This document shows, one piece after another, positions 26,811 to 35,590 of a DNA stretch of 64,000 nucleotides; position 1 is the first letter of the stretch; every line of letters begins with the position of its first letter. This stretch comes from Bacteroidia bacterium (GTDB lineage: Bacteria > Bacteroidota > Bacteroidia > Cytophagales > Cyclobacteriaceae), in the NCBI GenBank assembly GCA_030432655.1, contig JAUILA010000019.1:44482-108481 (forward strand), in the 5' to 3' direction. Position numbers and translations under genes: made by a program. Under the pieces are notes generated by a model, which was not told the origin of the DNA, made no database searches, and worked only from the letters and a program-made list of their open reading frames with translations.

Positions 26811-27221
26811 TTATTCCGTGTCATCCTCTTTAGGAAGGACATTGGTCACGATCGTAACCCGGTTTCTGGGGTTAACAGCATTGGAAACAATGGTAATGAT
26901 CTTATTCTGTCTTCCCATTTTTCCTGTACTGTTGAACATAATCGTAATCGAACCTTCAGATCCAGGTGCAATGGGATCTCTCGGCCATTCCGTGGCTGTA
27001 CAACCGCAGGTAACCTGTACGTTTGTGATCAGTAAAGGCTCATTGCCTGTATTCTCAAAAGTAAATGTATGTTCTACTTTGTCGCCCTGGTGAATCTCAC
27101 CAAAATCATGCTTTTCTTCAGCAAAAGTCATGACAGGACCGTTTTTCGTTTCTGTAGCTTCCTGGGCATATGCACTGAATATGACGAAAATGCCAAAAAG
27201 CAGGGTAGCAAAAGTTTTCAT
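26811..27221 (-). CDS. DUF1573 domain secreted protein
   Basis: A 136-residue protein with a signal peptide (cleavage after AYA, residue 19) and one DUF1573 domain. The family motifs are HDFGEIHQGDKVEHTFTFENTG, here at residues 38-59, and VQVTCGCTATEWP near residue 70. The domain has an immunoglobulin-like fold related to ASPM-SPD-2-Hydin. Its role is unknown, probably periplasmic. It is monocistronic, with its own -7 box and terminator. Confidence 0.9.
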   Translation of the reverse strand: MKTFATLLFGIFVIFSAYAQEATETKNGPVMTFAEEKHDFGEIHQGDKVEHTFTFENTGNEPLLITNVQVTCGCTATEWPRDPIAPGSEGSITIMFNSTGKMGRQNKIITIVSNAVNPRNRVTIVTNVLPKEDDTE

Positions 27222-27241
27222 AATCCTCGATGTTTATCAGT

Positions 27242-27249
27242 CAAATATA
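27242..27249 (-). promoter_or_regulatory. DUF1573 gene promoter, -7 box
   Basis: Minus-strand TATATTTG matches TAnnTTTG and ends 20 nt before the ATG. The -33 region is not clear: TTG triplets lie only 11 and 16 nt upstream. Confidence 0.5.
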
Positions 27250-27296
27250 ATTGATATTTTCAATACAACCATAACGTAGCCCGTGCGCATGTAGTT

Positions 27297-28700
27297 TCAC
27301 TGGAAGAATTTCTGATGGAAATTAACCAGAAATAATTCTTTTGTGGCTCTGGTTATGGCTGTATATAACCATTTAACGTACGATTCATTGATTCCGTTTT
27401 CCTCCCGTATGTAACCCTGATCAACAAAAACAGCCGGCCACTGACCTCCCTGGGACTTATGGCAGGTCAACGCGTAAGCAAATTTAACCTGGAGCGCGTT
27501 CAGGTATTTGTCCTTCCGGATTAATTCCCTCCTTTCCGTTTTCGTAGGTATATCCGCATACGATGCCAGCACTTCCTGGTACAACCGGCGGTCATCCTGT
27601 TCCGGGAGGCTCGGGGTTTCGCTGTACAGGGTATCCAATATCACATTCGCTTCAAAGGGCTCTTCATCCGGATAATCAATCAGACGAAGACGGAGCGTCG
27701 CATACCTGAGACCATACATTTCTTCTGTGGTGACAATCTTCATCACTTCCACAAAATCACCGTTGGCAATAAACTTATTCCTGCCTTCCCCCGGCGCATA
27801 CAGGTAGTTATTGCGCACCACCATGAGCAATTCCCCGGCTTCAACTTCATTCTCGAAAAAATGGATTTGCCGTCTAATGTACTGGTTGTACTGGTTAGCC
27901 GCACGATTAGACCGGCAAATCAGAATTGTCTGTTCTGTACCATATTTATCATACGCATACCTAAGGCCATCCTCCAGGCGCTCACCGGTCATCCTGTAAA
28001 TATCCGGATAGGCCGATGTTCGCAACCTGATGTTGATATTCTCCTGTCCCAGCAACTGCCTGAGAAAGGTGGCATTCACAAGAATACCGGAATCAAGTTC
28101 CTGACGCATGACTTCGGTCAGTGTCACTTCAATTACATGTGCACCCATTGTTTGCCGGAGATAATCCTTGTCCAGTGCGACACTCCTCTCCTGGCCAACC
28201 GGGGGCAGCTGGGCATTATCCCCGATAAGAATCAGTTTGTTTGCTGACTGATTGCCGAATAGAAAAGAAAACACATCGCGCAATAATCCTGTGCTTCCAA
28301 ACCCTTGCTGTTCATAGATCATGGATGATTCATCAATGATGGCTACCAGGTCATTCTGGCGGGTTGATACCACTTCAAATGACATCCGGTCCCTGGAATC
28401 TGAAACCAGGCGGTAAATACGCTTGTGTATGGTAAATGCTGTCTTACCTGCATATTGTGACATTACTTTTGCCGCCCGGCCCGTTGGCGCCATTAAAACA
28501 TACTTGTGACCGAAACGCGGGAGAATGCGAACCAGGGTGCTTACCAGAGAGGTTTTTCCCGTACCGGCATAACCACGCAGCAGGAGGACGGTCTTTGGAC
28601 TTCCTGATAACATGAATTCCTCCAGGGCATAAAAGAACCGGCGCTGGCCTTCAGTTGGCTCAAAAGGAAATGCCTGTTCGACTGCCTCAGAAATCTTCAT
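27297..28700 (-). CDS. RecD-like ATP-dependent DNA helicase (SF1B)
   Basis: About 467 residues from the ATG at 28698-28700 (MKISEAVEQ); an in-frame TTG at 28760 would only add a tail over the promoter region. Superfamily 1 motifs: LRGYAGTGKTSLVSTL (Walker A, near residue 42), VAIIDESSMI (motif II), LILIGDNAQLPPVGQ (motif III), a UvrD-type C-terminal domain, and ALTCHKSQGGQWPAVFVD with YTAITRATKELFLV near the end (motifs V-VI). It is much shorter than RecD2 and lacks its N-terminal domain, so it looks like the short RecD-like/Pif1-like helicases of Bacteroidota. It probably acts in replication restart or repair; the exact role is not known. Confidence 0.9.
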   Translation of the reverse strand: MKISEAVEQAFPFEPTEGQRRFFYALEEFMLSGSPKTVLLLRGYAGTGKTSLVSTLVRILPRFGHKYVLMAPTGRAAKVMSQYAGKTAFTIHKRIYRLVSDSRDRMSFEVVSTRQNDLVAIIDESSMIYEQQGFGSTGLLRDVFSFLFGNQSANKLILIGDNAQLPPVGQERSVALDKDYLRQTMGAHVIEVTLTEVMRQELDSGILVNATFLRQLLGQENINIRLRTSAYPDIYRMTGERLEDGLRYAYDKYGTEQTILICRSNRAANQYNQYIRRQIHFFENEVEAGELLMVVRNNYLYAPGEGRNKFIANGDFVEVMKIVTTEEMYGLRYATLRLRLIDYPDEEPFEANVILDTLYSETPSLPEQDDRRLYQEVLASYADIPTKTERRELIRKDKYLNALQVKFAYALTCHKSQGGQWPAVFVDQGYIREENGINESYVKWLYTAITRATKELFLVNFHQKFFQ

Positions 28701-28714
28701 GACGAAGGACGTGA

Positions 28715-28744
28715 TTGTGAATGAACCATGGAACGTGTAATTTG
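28715..28744 (+). promoter_or_regulatory. Candidate promoter of the Nudix gene
   Basis: TTG (28715-28717), a 20-nt spacer and TAATTTGA starting at 28738. The -7 box is imperfect. It is interleaved with the helicase promoter on the other strand. Confidence 0.35.
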
Positions 28745-28747
28745 AAA

Positions 28748-28780
28748 CAAAAATAGACAAGCATGGGAAGCATCAGGCAA
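28748..28780 (-). promoter_or_regulatory. Candidate promoter of the helicase gene
   Basis: Minus-strand TTG (28780-28778), a 22-nt spacer and a perfect TATTTTTG box (28755-28748). The -33 part lies inside the first codons of the divergent Nudix gene. The leader to the ATG at 28700 is about 40 nt. Confidence 0.5.
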
Positions 28781-29251
28781 GATATTGGTACAATTTACGG
28801 CAACCGGACGCGGCTCCGGGTGTGTGGAATAACCATTCATCAAAATCAGCTGCTATTGGTTCGCCATGACGGATTAGGAGAAAAAGGACAACTTTGGAGT
28901 TTTCCGGGAGGCGGACTTGAATTCGGGGAGAATTTGCGGGAAACTCTTCACAGAGAATACCTTGAGGAAACGGGCCTGGAAATAAGCTCCGGCCGCCAGC
29001 TGTTCATTTATGAATACCTGCAACCACCCCTTCATGCGGTGGAAGTATATTTTCAGGCAGAAATTACCGGTGGTAAACTGCAGACTGGTTACGATCCGGA
29101 AGCTCCGGAACAATTCCAGCATCTCAAAGAAATCAGATTTGTGACTTTTGATGAATTGAGGGTTATGGAACCGGAAATCAAACATGAAATACTGACGCAT
29201 GTTGATTCACCTGAGAGCCTGTTAAATCTGTCGGGATATTTTAGATTCTGA
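28763..29251 (+). CDS. Nudix hydrolase
   Basis: A 162-residue Nudix protein. The full box is present: GGGLEFGENLRETLHREYLEETGL, at residues 50-73, with the REYLEE metal-binding helix. The fold around it has VCGITIHQNQLLLVRH before and WSFPGGG at the box start, as in ADP-ribose pyrophosphatase/MutT-like members. The substrate cannot be assigned. It is divergent from the helicase gene with only 62 nt between ATGs, and stands alone on the plus strand. Confidence 0.9.
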   Translation: MGSIRQDIGTIYGNRTRLRVCGITIHQNQLLLVRHDGLGEKGQLWSFPGGGLEFGENLRETLHREYLEETGLEISSGRQLFIYEYLQPPLHAVEVYFQAEITGGKLQTGYDPEAPEQFQHLKEIRFVTFDELRVMEPEIKHEILTHVDSPESLLNLSGYFRF

Positions 29252-29336
29252 CACCATTTATGTAAAATAGCGTCTTCATTCATTATGTTTTACCTCTCAA
29301 AATCTTTATTATTGCATTTAAAAATTTGCTGAAATA

Positions 29337-30146
29337 ATGAACCTGACTAAAATCCTTTCCATCGTTTTCCTTCTCGGTAGTTTAGGTCTGGCCTATTACC
29401 TGGGGTCCAACATTAAGAGTACTATTGATGAACGTGAACTGATTGCTGCCCGTGAAGATGCAGTCATTGAAAAACTTATGCTTATCAGGGAGGCCCAGAT
29501 CCTTTACCAGGAGGTAAACGGAAATTACACCAGTGACTGGGACAAACTCATTGATTTCATTCAGAACGGAAGAGTTCCGATTGTTGAGAAAAAGGAAACT
29601 ATTATCACACTGAGCTACGGTGCTGACAGTGTTATTGTAACTTACGATACACTCGAGATCGTAGATGCCAGGGATAGAATATTCACGGAAACCTATAACC
29701 TTAACGCAGCAAACAATGGTTCATTTGTTGGGTTCAAAGCCAATGTGGGTGACAAGGTAAATCGCGGTGATGTCGCATACGAACTCAATCAGAACGGCAG
29801 AGTGGTAGGCCACAAATTCAAAGATGGTGGCACGGTGACTTCTACAACCTCTATTTCTCCGGGAGCAGAAGTAGCCAAAGGAGATTTACTAATCACCCTG
29901 GAAGAAACAAAATTTAGTTCCAACATTGACCTGAGCAGGCTTGCCTATGTCCCTGGATATGATGATGTCAAATTTGACATTTATGCAGATGAAATTGAAA
30001 AAGGCAATGTCTTTGTCGATGTTATCGAAGTGAAGAACCCAAATCCGTTCGATCCTACTAGATCCGAAGACAGCGAATACGCCAACAGGAGACCTCTTCG
30101 GTTTGGCTCACGCACAAATGTTACAACATCAGGAAACTGGGAATAA
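29337..30146 (+). CDS. Unknown membrane-anchored protein, pseudopilin-like and lipoyl-like parts
   Basis: A 269-residue protein with one N-terminal membrane helix (residues 4-24). Residues 45-80 (EAQILYQEVNGNYTSDWDKLIDFI) recall the first helix and loop of type II secretion pseudopilins. Residues 125-190 (FKANVGDKVNRGDVAYEL, later ISPGAEVAKGDLLITLEE) contain two half-motifs like a biotinyl/lipoyl or barrel-sandwich domain, without an obvious attachment lysine motif. The C-terminal part is unassigned. It precedes DUF3822 and coaD, and is in the same frame as the DUF3822 gene with only a TAA and one codon between them. I do not recognise a named family. Confidence 0.7.
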   Translation: MNLTKILSIVFLLGSLGLAYYLGSNIKSTIDERELIAAREDAVIEKLMLIREAQILYQEVNGNYTSDWDKLIDFIQNGRVPIVEKKETIITLSYGADSVIVTYDTLEIVDARDRIFTETYNLNAANNGSFVGFKANVGDKVNRGDVAYELNQNGRVVGHKFKDGGTVTSTTSISPGAEVAKGDLLITLEETKFSSNIDLSRLAYVPGYDDVKFDIYADEIEKGNVFVDVIEVKNPNPFDPTRSEDSEYANRRPLRFGSRTNVTTSGNWE

Positions 30147-30149
30147 GAC

Positions 30150-31043
30150 TTGGGAAAAGATACAGCCACAGCCAATTACAAGCTCGTACATAAGGTCAAG
30201 GATGACAAATTTGATGTAGATCAGCTGCATCACTATAATTTGCATATATCCTTTGGCCCAAGAGATCTGCAACTTGCTGTGGTGGATAATGAATCCAACC
30301 GCTGCCTGCTTCTGGAAGATTATATCCTGGCAAGTGTTTCTTCCTACCAGGAGCTCCAGGCGTTGCTTAGCCGGATTTTTGAATCACACCATTTGCTTAC
30401 GGCCGGCTTCTGGAAAAAAGTCAGGATCGCAGTTAAAAACAATAAATTCTCACTGATCCCGGCGCCTCTCTTTGTTAAAGATGCGCTGACGGATTACCTG
30501 GCCCTCAACAGCAAAATTGATCCTGATAAGGAAAAAGTTCTTTATTACAAGCATATACATACCGATGCCATCTGTGTTTTTGCGGTACATAATGTGCTTT
30601 ACGATTGGCTGGCCGGGTTATACCCAAATGCAGAAGTTGGGTTTATCCACCAAAGCAGTGCTATCATTGAAGGAGTGATCAATTATGGTTCCAATCACCG
30701 CAATGACAGTATGTTCATATTCATTGACCGCTTCAAGCTGCATGTTGTTACCCTGCGAGACAAAAACCTGGAATATTACAACCAGTTCGTAATCAAGGAA
30801 TTCAATGATTATATAAAATATATCATGCTGGTGCTTCAGGGACTACACAGAGACCAGAAGAAGAGCCAGGTGGCATTATGGGGATACATCGGACGGGAGT
30901 CTGCCCATTTTAAAGAGTTTCATAAGTATATCAGGAATCTTTCCTTCGGAGACCGTCCGAATTACCTGAAATTCGGATATGTTTTTGACGAAATTCAGGA
31001 TCATCAGTATTTCGATCTGTACAGCATGCACCTCTGCGACTGA
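30150..31043 (+). CDS. DUF3822 family protein
   Basis: A 297-residue protein of the DUF3822 family, an actin/ASKHA-like fold found in Bacteroidota next to coaD. Recognisable parts are LHISFGPRDLQLAVVD near residue 30, SMFIFIDRFKLHVVTLRDKNLEYYNQF near 188-214 and ALWGYIGRES near 245. The start must be the TTG at 30150: a TAA lies in frame 4 nt before it and the next ATG is deep in the domain. The function is unknown; the constant link to coaD suggests a housekeeping role. coaD begins 3 nt after the stop. Confidence 0.85.
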   Translation: MGKDTATANYKLVHKVKDDKFDVDQLHHYNLHISFGPRDLQLAVVDNESNRCLLLEDYILASVSSYQELQALLSRIFESHHLLTAGFWKKVRIAVKNNKFSLIPAPLFVKDALTDYLALNSKIDPDKEKVLYYKHIHTDAICVFAVHNVLYDWLAGLYPNAEVGFIHQSSAIIEGVINYGSNHRNDSMFIFIDRFKLHVVTLRDKNLEYYNQFVIKEFNDYIKYIMLVLQGLHRDQKKSQVALWGYIGRESAHFKEFHKYIRNLSFGDRPNYLKFGYVFDEIQDHQYFDLYSMHLCD

Positions 31044-31046
31044 CGG

Positions 31047-31505
31047 ATGAAAAAGATTGCTATTTTCCCTGGGTCATTCGACCCGTTTACCAAAGGTCAT
31101 GAAGATATTGTGCTCAGAGGCCTCGAATTATTTGATGAGATCCTCATTGCAATAGGCCATAATTCCAAAAAGAACGTACGGTACTTCCCGGTTGAAAAAA
31201 TGGTGGCGTATATCGAAAAAGCCTTTGAAGGAAATGACCGGGTCACGGTTCGCCTCTACAATGAATTAACGGCTGATCTGGCCAGGAAAAAAGACGCACG
31301 TTTCTTATTGAGAGGGCTCCGGAATACAACCGATTTTGAATATGAAAACAGCATTTCCCAGGTGAATAAATACCTTAATGAGGATCTGGAATCGGTATTT
31401 CTTATTACATCACCGGAATATGCAGCCATCAGTTCGACCATCATCAGGGAAGTACACAAATACGGCGGTGATGTGACTCCTTTCCTCCCCTACCAGCTGG
31501 ATTAA
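31047..31505 (+). CDS. coaD: Phosphopantetheine adenylyltransferase
   Basis: A 152-residue nucleotidyltransferase that makes dephospho-CoA from phosphopantetheine and ATP. The motif FPGSFDPFTKGHEDIV at the N-terminus holds the TxGH signature; LLRGLRNTTDFEYE near residue 88 and ISSTIIREV near 130 complete the family pattern. It follows the DUF3822 gene by 3 nt. Its TAA stop shares TTAA with the TAA stop of the convergent Nudix gene. Confidence 0.98.
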   Translation: MKKIAIFPGSFDPFTKGHEDIVLRGLELFDEILIAIGHNSKKNVRYFPVEKMVAYIEKAFEGNDRVTVRLYNELTADLARKKDARFLLRGLRNTTDFEYENSISQVNKYLNEDLESVFLITSPEYAAISSTIIREVHKYGGDVTPFLPYQLD

Positions 31506-32197
31506 TCTTTTTTGGCTACGGCCAGTTCCTTCTCTTTATGGTAATACGTGTCAAACACGAAGGCAATCGACTTGTAGGAATGCTGTAGTGCATGATATAC
31601 CTCCTTCGGTGTCATCCAGCGAACTTCCTCAATATCTTCCTCGATCTGGGGCTTCATTTTGCTGTCCTTCAGGACGTCCATGGAATACCATACGGTTTTC
31701 TTGAGTATCTTCTTTCTCTTCATAGTATAGGTATGCCAGGTGGTGCAAATCTTGTAGCCCATCTCGACTTTTATGTTGCACTCCTCCTGCACTTCCCGTT
31801 TGGCTGCAACCCGGTTTTTTTCTTTTTTCTCCAGCTTCCCCTTTGGCAAGTCCCATTTCTTCATTCTGTAAATCATCAGGATTTTTTCCCCTTTGCGAAC
31901 AAGTCCGCCCGCAGCCTTAATGATCTTGAATTTCTTTTTCAGGAATTTCCGCATCTCCTTATAATCATCGACCGTCACAGTAAGCCGGAGCAAACCCTGC
32001 GGTGTGGTATGGTCCAGAAGATCAAGTATATTATCCATGTCCTCTGTCCTGGCATGACGTATCCAAACCCGGTTCAATAACTTCGGAGGCGTAATTGGTT
32101 CAGTTGACGCATTAATTACCAGATTAAAATCTTTTTTATGGATTTTATGGTCCGTTGGCAGGATTCGTACAGGAATGTCATTGATGAAGAGATTCAT
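31502..32197 (-). CDS. Nudix hydrolase with N-terminal extension
   Basis: A 231-residue protein. Residues 95-220 form a Nudix domain with PKGKLEKKEKNRVAAKREVQEECNI: the REVQEE metal-binding helix is intact, and Asn replaces the final Gly of the box. Residues 1-90 (FINDIPVRILP, then VWIRHARTEDMDNILDLLDHT) are an extra domain that I do not recognise. The surface around the box is rich in Lys, which would suit binding to a polyphosphate or nucleic acid; that is inference. It ends convergently on coaD, sharing stop-codon bases, and is divergent from pyrE. Confidence 0.88.
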   Translation of the reverse strand: MNLFINDIPVRILPTDHKIHKKDFNLVINASTEPITPPKLLNRVWIRHARTEDMDNILDLLDHTTPQGLLRLTVTVDDYKEMRKFLKKKFKIIKAAGGLVRKGEKILMIYRMKKWDLPKGKLEKKEKNRVAAKREVQEECNIKVEMGYKICTTWHTYTMKRKKILKKTVWYSMDVLKDSKMKPQIEEDIEEVRWMTPKEVYHALQHSYKSIAFVFDTYYHKEKELAVAKKD

Positions 32198-32289
32198 CTA
32201 AGGAATGGCTGTAGGTTATCTCACAAATGAAAAGAAATTATGTTTTCCCGCCAATAGATATTCCGTTTTTTAATGGATAATTTAGCGGC

Positions 32290-32943
32290 ATGAGTGAACA
32301 AGCTGCCATAGCGAAGGATATTGCCGCTTCGCTTCTTGAAATAGGGGCTATCCAATTGCGTCCTTCCGACCCTTTTACCTGGAGCTCCGGATGGAAATCT
32401 CCCATATATTGTGATAACCGCTTATCCCTTTCTTATCCTGATATCCGTACAAGGATCAAAAATTATCTGTCCAATACCATCACCTACGCCTATCCGGGAA
32501 TTGAGTCAATTGCAGGTGTTGCCACAGCAGGTATCCCGCAGGGAGCCCTGATCGCGGATGAACTCAATCTGCCGTTTCTCTATGTACGCAGCAAACCCAA
32601 AGGTCATGGAATGGAGAATATGATTGAGGGTAAGGTGACGCCGGGGCAAAAGGTGGTGCTTGTAGAAGACCTTGTAAGCACAGGAGGCAGCTCACTGAAA
32701 GCGGCGGATGCCCTGAAAGCAAGCGGTTTCGAAGTGATGGGCATGGTTGCCATATTTACGTATGGCTTTGACCTGGCCCGGGAGAATTTTGAATCAGCCG
32801 GCATCCCCCTTGTCTGCCTCTCCAACTATGACATTATGCTGGGAGAAGCCTTGAATAGGGGTATTGTGGAAGAATCACATCTTAATTCTCTCCGGGAATG
32901 GCGCAAAGATCCGGCGTCATGGACCGGGCTTCAGAACGGGTAA
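32290..32943 (+). CDS. pyrE: Orotate phosphoribosyltransferase
   Basis: A 217-residue transferase making OMP from orotate and PRPP in pyrimidine synthesis. The PRPP-binding loop is [17 protein letters not shown] near residue 120, and VRSKPKGHG near 98 is the mobile catalytic loop. It appears monocistronic. The end overlaps the convergent SLC13 transporter gene by 13 nt. Upstream, TAATTTAG at 32278-32285 is a poor -7 match with no -33. Confidence 0.97.
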   Translation: MSEQAAIAKDIAASLLEIGAIQLRPSDPFTWSSGWKSPIYCDNRLSLSYPDIRTRIKNYLSNTITYAYPGIESIAGVATAGIPQGALIADELNLPFLYVRSKPKGHGMENMIEGKVTPGQKVVLVEDLVSTGGSSLKAADALKASGFEVMGMVAIFTYGFDLARENFESAGIPLVCLSNYDIMLGEALNRGIVEESHLNSLREWRKDPASWTGLQNG

Positions 32944-34724
32944 ATCAGAGGTATCAGGAACGTGGCAAGCAACCAGAAAAGTAAATTCATCCAGGTTCCC
33001 ACTCGTACAAAATCACCAAACTTGTATTGTCCGGCACTATACACCATTGTATTGGTCTGATATCCGACAGGTGTCATAAAACTCGCCGAGGCGGCAAATA
33101 ACACCGCCATAATAAAGGGTGTCGGGGATAGCTCCATGGCCCCCGAAGCAGAAATGGCAATCGGCGTCATAAGCGCTGCGGTGGCATTATTCGACATAAG
33201 TTCTGTCAGCAGCGATGTGATCAGGTAAAGCGCCGATACGACCGCTACCGGGCCAATTTCGCCCAGGTGATCAATAATTGTCCCGGCAATCATTTTATCC
33301 AGCCCTGTATTCTCCATAGCAGTCCCCAAAGACAATGCTCCGGCCAGGAGGAAGATAACCCGCCAGTTGATCGCATCATAGGCTTCCTGCATGTTCAGGG
33401 AGCGCATCAGCACAAGGGCAACTACCCCGCTGATGGCACCCACCATGATATCTACCCACCCAATCGTTGCGAGGAATACGATTATCCCGATAATTCCGAC
33501 AACCTGCAAAAACTGTCGTTTGTTGAAGTCCATGACACTTTCCGAGGAAAGAATCACAAACGGCGCATCTGGCTCATTTTCACGATTCTTCAGCTCTCTG
33601 ATATAGTGACTTTTAATCTCAGCCAGGATCACGTCACCCGATTGCAGTGCCGCCTGGTAAAGATTTTCATGTACGACATCCTGCCGGTGCCGTATCGCCA
33701 ATGGAACCCCACGGTAACGGCGTCTGAAGTCCAGATCCTTCAGCGTCTTCCCGTGAAAATGAGAATTGGAGGTTATAACGATCTCTACGAGCGTTGAGCC
33801 GCGTCCCTTGAGGTCGTCTTCACCAATCCGCAATGCCGGATTCACCTGGATGCGCGCATATTCCTTGAGACCCCTTATTTTCTTAACATCACAACGAACT
33901 TTGAGAATATCATTTGCTCCCAGCCGGAAATCCCCCGGAGGCAGGGTAAAAGTTGAACCGTTACGGCGCACTTCAATAATGTCCATTTCCAGTTCTTTGA
34001 CCATGGGAGAATCCATGATCTTCTGCCCTATCACTTTTGATTCAGGCATGATTTCTATTTCTGTAATATAGTCATGCATGCCGAATTTCTCCGACAAATC
34101 CTTGTCAGGCTGCCTGGTGGGCAGCAACCGGAACCCGGCAAACACCATATAGAGAAGACCGGCAATCAGCATGATCACACCCATGGCGGCCGGCTGAAAC
34201 ATATCTATTTCCGGCAAGCCCGACTTTGCCACGATGCCGCTTACCAGGATATTGGTAGAGGTACCTATCAGCGTGCACATTCCCCCCAATATAGAAGCAA
34301 ATGACAACGGGATCAGCATTTTCATGGGGGACTGTCCTGATGCATAGGCCACCTGAATTACAACAGGGATAAATACCGCAACTACTGGCGTATTGTTGAT
34401 AAAGGCCGATATAACCGCTATCAGCAGCATCATCAAAATCATTCCCCGTGTAAAATGTTCCCGGAATATGGATGACAGGCGGTGCGCTAACACCTGCAAC
34501 GCACCGGTTTTCAGCAGTGCAGCACTGAGCACAAACATGAATGCCACGGTGATGGTCGCTTTATTACTGAAGCCCTCAACCCCTTCCTCCGGCGAAATCA
34601 CGCCAGTCAGGACAAGACTTAAAATGATCAGCAATGCGACTACATCCACGGAAAGGGCTTCCGTGGCAAACAGAAGGACGGCACCTCCAATTATGATCAG
34701 CGTTATTATGCTATCCGGATTCAT
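32931..34724 (-). CDS. SLC13/DASS family transporter with two RCK-C domains
   Basis: A 597-residue membrane transporter with two halves of transmembrane helices (residues 1-200 and 400-597), separated by two TrkA-C/RCK-C domains (about 215-290 and 305-385). It has the SLC13 pattern [22 protein letters not shown] in the second half (residues about 511-532) and [14 protein letters not shown] in the first. Family members with this insertion carry sulfate, dicarboxylates or other anions with sodium or protons. The substrate cannot be told. It overlaps pyrE convergently by 13 nt and has a 53-nt upstream gap to TIGR02757. Confidence 0.92.
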   Translation of the reverse strand: MNPDSIITLIIIGGAVLLFATEALSVDVVALLIILSLVLTGVISPEEGVEGFSNKATITVAFMFVLSAALLKTGALQVLAHRLSSIFREHFTRGMILMMLLIAVISAFINNTPVVAVFIPVVIQVAYASGQSPMKMLIPLSFASILGGMCTLIGTSTNILVSGIVAKSGLPEIDMFQPAAMGVIMLIAGLLYMVFAGFRLLPTRQPDKDLSEKFGMHDYITEIEIMPESKVIGQKIMDSPMVKELEMDIIEVRRNGSTFTLPPGDFRLGANDILKVRCDVKKIRGLKEYARIQVNPALRIGEDDLKGRGSTLVEIVITSNSHFHGKTLKDLDFRRRYRGVPLAIRHRQDVVHENLYQAALQSGDVILAEIKSHYIRELKNRENEPDAPFVILSSESVMDFNKRQFLQVVGIIGIIVFLATIGWVDIMVGAISGVVALVLMRSLNMQEAYDAINWRVIFLLAGALSLGTAMENTGLDKMIAGTIIDHLGEIGPVAVVSALYLITSLLTELMSNNATAALMTPIAISASGAMELSPTPFIMAVLFAASASFMTPVGYQTNTMVYSAGQYKFGDFVRVGTWMNLLFWLLATFLIPLIYPF

Positions 34725-34777
34725 AAACAGCCAGCAAAACTAATCAATCTCTCCAATTCCCCATAACAGATAAAAAA

Positions 34778-35554
34778 TCATCCATTCCGGTCTTCAAGAC
34801 CAAGACCGAATAAGGCAAAATCGTACCGCACGGGATCCGCGGCATCAAGTTTACGTAGCTCATCCGTAAGCTCCAGGGCAGTTTGCCAATCGGTCTGTTT
34901 CCTGCGGATTAGCCCCAGCCGACGGGCAACCCGGTCAACATGCACATCACAGGGACAAACCAGCTGCGACGGGTCTATGGTCTGCCATAATCCAAAATCA
35001 ACTCCGCAATCATCTCTGCGCACCATCCAGCGAAGAAACATATTGATACGTTTACAGGCCGATTTGCGCGCGGGTGTGGCAATATGCTTACGTGTACGCG
35101 CCGGTGCCCACTCCAGGTCAAAAAACTCTTCATGAAAACCACGTAATGCATTCTCTACGGTCACATCGTTTTCATCCATATGGCGTGAAAAAGCATTCTC
35201 AAGAGAATCATTCCGTTGATAGAATTCCTTAAAAAAGGATATGAAATAGAGGGTATCCTCCGCATTAAAAGTCCGGTGCCTGAACGATAAAAATTTTTTC
35301 AAGTCGTTTTCGGTATGATTGATTATAAAATCATAGGGGGCATGGTCCATCCTGGCAAACAGCTCCCGCGCTTTGTTCAGGATGGTCTTTCGCTGACCCC
35401 AGGCCAGTACTGCCGCCCAGAAACCAGCAATTTCTATATCCTGAAGCTGACTGTATTCATGTGGTATAGCAATCGGATCGGATTCAATAAAAGAGGGCTG
35501 ATTATAAAAGGCTGCCTTGGATTCCAGTAATTCCCTGAGCATTGCTGACGTCAT
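34778..35554 (-). CDS. TIGR02757 family protein
   Basis: A 258-residue protein of the conserved TIGR02757 (DUF2400) family. The C-terminal part VDRVARRLGLIRRKQTDWQTALELTDELR and DPVRYDFALFGLG is diagnostic, and PCDVHVDRVARRLGL resembles the helix-hairpin-helix DNA glycosylase core. A DNA repair role is therefore possible, but no activity is established to my knowledge. A second possible start is Met5. It is one of several minus-strand genes with small gaps (36 nt to the LysM gene start side). Confidence 0.88.
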   Translation of the reverse strand: MTSAMLRELLESKAAFYNQPSFIESDPIAIPHEYSQLQDIEIAGFWAAVLAWGQRKTILNKARELFARMDHAPYDFIINHTENDLKKFLSFRHRTFNAEDTLYFISFFKEFYQRNDSLENAFSRHMDENDVTVENALRGFHEEFFDLEWAPARTRKHIATPARKSACKRINMFLRWMVRRDDCGVDFGLWQTIDPSQLVCPCDVHVDRVARRLGLIRRKQTDWQTALELTDELRKLDAADPVRYDFALFGLGLEDRNG

Positions 35555-35590
35555 GCGTCAAAGTTGCAAAAATATGTGCTAAAAAGCTGA

